The notes beneath the pieces were generated by a model that saw only the letters and a list, made by a program, of their open reading frames with translations, made no database searches and was not told the origin of the DNA. The translations under genes were made by a program, and so were the position numbers. From Coleofasciculus sp. FACHB-T130 (GTDB lineage Bacteria; Cyanobacteriota; Cyanobacteriia; Cyanobacteriales; FACHB-T130), in the NCBI RefSeq assembly GCF_014695375.1, contig NZ_JACJOG010000014.1, positions 62,001 to 126,000 of the forward strand: a stretch of DNA of 64,000 bases, written 5' to 3'. Below, one piece after another: positions 61,975 to 64,000 of this stretch. Numbering within the stretch: position 1 is the first letter of the stretch; each line of letters starts with the position of its first letter.

Positions 61975-63141
61975 TCAAAAGCACTTCTCAATTAAAGTCT
62001 CTACCAATCGTTGAAGATGGTCAGTTTCATGCGTTGCCATTACCGAGATCCGAATTCGACTCGTAGGCACCGTGGGAGGACGAATCGCTGGGGCGAAAAT
62101 GCCGGATGTTTTTAGTTGATGTCCCATTTTTAGCGCTGCTTCTGCACTGTCCAGGGGAAAGCAGAGAATAGGAGATTCAGAAGGCAGCAATTGTAAGGTT
62201 AATTGCTGGGCAATCTGCTGTTTGAGAAAATTGACATTATTCCACAAACTAGCGCGGCGTTCCGGTTCTTTTCGGATGATGCGAAGAGCTTCCAATGCCG
62301 CAGCGGTATCAGCGGGTGAAAGAGCCGTGGTATAAATCCAACTAGGTGCCCGATTCCGCAAAAAGTCAATCACAGCCGAGTTGCCTGCGACATATCCACC
62401 CAAACTGCCTAAAGCTTTGCTGAGGGTGCCGATTTGAATCAACGGGACATTGCTACAGCGAAAATGTTCTACACACCCAGCACCCGTTGCTCCGAGTACC
62501 CCTGTGGCATGAGCTTCATCAACGAGCAGCATACAGCTAAATTCCTCCGCCAGCTCTAACAGTCCCGGTAAGGGGCACAAATCGCCATCCATACTGAAGA
62601 CGCTATCTGTGAGAATCAGGCATCGACGGTATTTTTCCCGGTGTAAATTCAGTTGGGTTTTTAACTCCTCAACATTGCAGTGAGGGTATTCAATAACCAT
62701 TGCACCGCTAAGAATCGCCCCATTTTTCAGACTGGAGTGATTGTACCCATCAGACACAATCAGATCGCGTTTTCCGACTAAAGCAGCGATCGCACCTAAG
62801 TTTGCCAGATATCCAGAACTAAAAACTAAGGCATCTTCAGTTTGTTTGAGGGATGCGATCGCTTTTTCCAATTCCCGATGCAGTTCCCGATGTCCGCTGA
62901 GTAACCGAGAACCCGTGCTACCCGTGCCAAATGTCTGAGTAGCCGCTACTGCGGCTTGGATGAGGCGTTCATCCCCCGCGAGTCCCAAGTAATCATTACT
63001 GGCAAAATTGATGACTTCACGCCCCTCCAGCAACACCGTCGCACCCGGACGACTAGCGATCGCTTGCACCGACCGATACCAATCTGCGCGGTGAATGGTG
63101 GCGAGGGATTGCTCTACCCAAGCGTAAGGATTCGTTGGCAT
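61975..63141 (-). CDS. bioF: 8-amino-7-oxononanoate synthase BioF
   Basis: A PLP-dependent enzyme that condenses pimeloyl thioester with L-alanine in biotin synthesis. The 388-residue alpha-oxoamine synthase has [20 protein letters not shown] near residue 44, [19 protein letters not shown] near 73, and [19 protein letters not shown] near 200 (Asp and His contacts with PLP). The Schiff-base Lys is in [19 protein letters not shown] near 237. Length is normal. It is not clustered with other bio genes. Its upstream region (63142-63422) carries a MITE-like repeat element, which may separate the gene from its ancestral promoter. Confidence 0.93.
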   Translation of the reverse strand: MPTNPYAWVEQSLATIHRADWYRSVQAIASRPGATVLLEGREVINFASNDYLGLAGDERLIQAAVAATQTFGTGSTGSRLLSGHRELHRELEKAIASLKQTEDALVFSSGYLANLGAIAALVGKRDLIVSDGYNHSSLKNGAILSGAMVIEYPHCNVEELKTQLNLHREKYRRCLILTDSVFSMDGDLCPLPGLLELAEEFSCMLLVDEAHATGVLGATGAGCVEHFRCSNVPLIQIGTLSKALGSLGGYVAGNSAVIDFLRNRAPSWIYTTALSPADTAAALEALRIIRKEPERRASLWNNVNFLKQQIAQQLTLQLLPSESPILCFPLDSAEAALKMGHQLKTSGIFAPAIRPPTVPTSRIRISVMATHETDHLQRLVETLIEKCF

Positions 63142-63173
63142 TTCGATCGGTTATCGCACCTTTAACTTGCCTG

Positions 63174-63330
63174 TATAGCAGTTCTCACTTTGTTGCAACA
63201 CACTCCTAACCTCACCCCCAATCCCCTCTCTCCACTTTTCGGTGAGGGGACAGTATTGAACCTCTTCCTGCTTGAGGGGAGGGGCAGGGGTGGGGTTAAA
63301 CGGTACTGCATCCAAACGAGAATTGCTATA
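63174..63330. mobile_element. MITE-like repeat element upstream of bioF
   Basis: A 157-bp element ends in near-perfect inverted repeats: TATAGCAGTTCTC at 63174-63186 and GAGAATTGCTATA at 63318-63330 (12 of 13 pair). Inside, TAACCTCACCCCC and AGGGGTGGGGTTA (about 63207-63298) form a second inverted pair with GAGGGG runs between. There is no coding capacity. This resembles the small non-autonomous palindromic elements scattered in cyanobacterial genomes; the target duplication is unclear. Confidence 0.6.
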
Positions 63331-63422
63331 AAAGAAAATACCGGAAAAGTGGCAATTATGCTTCTCTCCTCCTAGACAAGCTACAGCGCGTCTCTACATT
63401 TTCTCCTGGAACAACTCGCAAG

Positions 63423-63986
63423 CTAAGCTGTCAAATTAGACGCTTGAACGCTGACGTCAGCACTTGATTCTGGCAAAGGTGGACGCAGGCAAAGATAAGT
63501 AAGTGGTCCAAATAAAGGTACTAGCGCCACCGCCCAGAAAATTCGAGCCTCCTTTATGCCCCGACGAGCCATATCATCGTCAAACAGTGACGTTAATGGA
63601 AACACCAGGCACATGAGACAAAAATCCAAACTGATGAGGTGAACGAATTCCCTGGTTTTAAACTGTTGAATATAATCTCCCCAATCTCCAGCAAATATTG
63701 CGTAGGCAAGTAAGCCAATCGTTGTTAACAGTAGGAAAATTCCTGTCCAACGGGAATCTAGAATTTTTAGTAATTTATCCTTCGGTCCAGAAAATTCTTG
63801 ATTTGATTTTCGGAAAATTAAATAGGGGATAAAGCAAATCACACCCGTTCCATTTGCCCCAATGAAATAAGGCCATGAGCGAAACGGTTGCGTTGTGCCA
63901 TCAGCAAACATTAGACAAGCATAAATCATAGGCCAAACGCCCATGAGCCAGAAGATAGCCACAAGAATTGCATTCACATCTGCCAA
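63423..63986 (-). CDS. Unknown cyanobacterial membrane protein
   Basis: A 187-residue protein with about five membrane segments (near residues 8-28, 40-58, 83-102, 115-133 and 148-166). The C-terminal stretch IFWAVALVPLFGPLTYLCLR followed by PPLP resembles the end of small PLDc_N-like or ABA4-like membrane proteins, but I cannot assign a family. There is no signal peptide and little soluble sequence. The gene is transcribed toward bioF, on the same strand, with the MITE-like element between them. The ATG at 63986 is close to the window edge, so its upstream context is not visible. Confidence 0.65.
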   Translation of the reverse strand: MADVNAILVAIFWLMGVWPMIYACLMFADGTTQPFRSWPYFIGANGTGVICFIPYLIFRKSNQEFSGPKDKLLKILDSRWTGIFLLLTTIGLLAYAIFAGDWGDYIQQFKTREFVHLISLDFCLMCLVFPLTSLFDDDMARRGIKEARIFWAVALVPLFGPLTYLCLRPPLPESSADVSVQASNLTA

Positions 63987-64000
63987 CTGGAATGTTAACA

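Overview
The window looks like chromosomal DNA from a filamentous cyanobacterium. The HIP1 octamer GCGATCGC is scattered through most housekeeping genes. The window also carries chlG (chlorophyll synthase), a petP-type cytochrome b6f subunit, a Get3d-type ATPase, small proteins typical of cyanobacteria, and a four-gene set resembling the hormogonium polysaccharide genes hpsL/N/O/P of filamentous strains. I cannot name the species. No rRNA, tRNA, CRISPR array or intact insertion sequence was recognised.

Left flank (1-13 kb): a DUF3177-like membrane protein, a small conserved protein, a HAMP-type sensor histidine kinase and glmM. These are followed by a polysaccharide block on the + strand (polymerase-like hpsL, then glycosyltransferases hpsN, hpsO and hpsP). 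Convergent to it is the minus-strand group petP - get3d - chlG.

Centre (13-46.8 kb): a large surface-polysaccharide locus. It opens with an ABC exporter (permease plus an ATPase with a Wzt-type C-terminal domain). Next come a 1295-residue methyltransferase/glycosyltransferase fusion with six 42-bp tandem repeats, a WsaF-like glycosyltransferase, methyltransferases, large membrane proteins, an FAD oxidoreductase (plus a decayed duplicate), two GT2 enzymes, a sugar epimerase, a TIM-barrel isomerase-like protein and rfbC. An 11-kb block then runs on the opposite strand: WbqC, GT2, methyltransferase, NeuD-like acyltransferase, a beta-propeller glycosidase-like protein, a small transporter, a methyltransferase, the aminotransferase RffA and two multi-pass membrane proteins. 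The + strand resumes with rfbD, rfbA and two glycosyltransferases. By eye the central region is more AT-rich and poorer in HIP1 sites than the flanks.

The most informative structural signal is at the ends of the minus-strand block. Intact rfbC is followed by a decayed start of rfbD, and intact rfbD is preceded by a decayed end of rfbC. The ancestral rfbC-rfbD junction is therefore present twice, and the block sits between the copies. This looks like a scar of cassette acquisition in a variable polysaccharide locus. The same locus contains a decayed oxidoreductase copy and a membrane-protein gene cut by an in-frame TAG, so it is evolving quickly.

How the genes work together (inference from families): GlmM supplies glucosamine-1-phosphate. 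RfbA/C/D make dTDP-L-rhamnose, while RffA would divert the shared 4-keto intermediate to a dTDP-4-amino sugar; rfbB is not in this window. GT2 and GT4 enzymes build the glycan and the ABC transporter exports it.

Right flank (46.9-64 kb): a YegS-type lipid kinase, a Ca2+-type P-ATPase, recF, an unknown 160-residue protein, a four-CBS histidine kinase, a TPR-CHAT protein, a histidine kinase with a degenerate ATP-binding domain, a duplicated glycine-zipper stress protein, bioF and an unknown membrane protein. A MITE-like element lies upstream of bioF.
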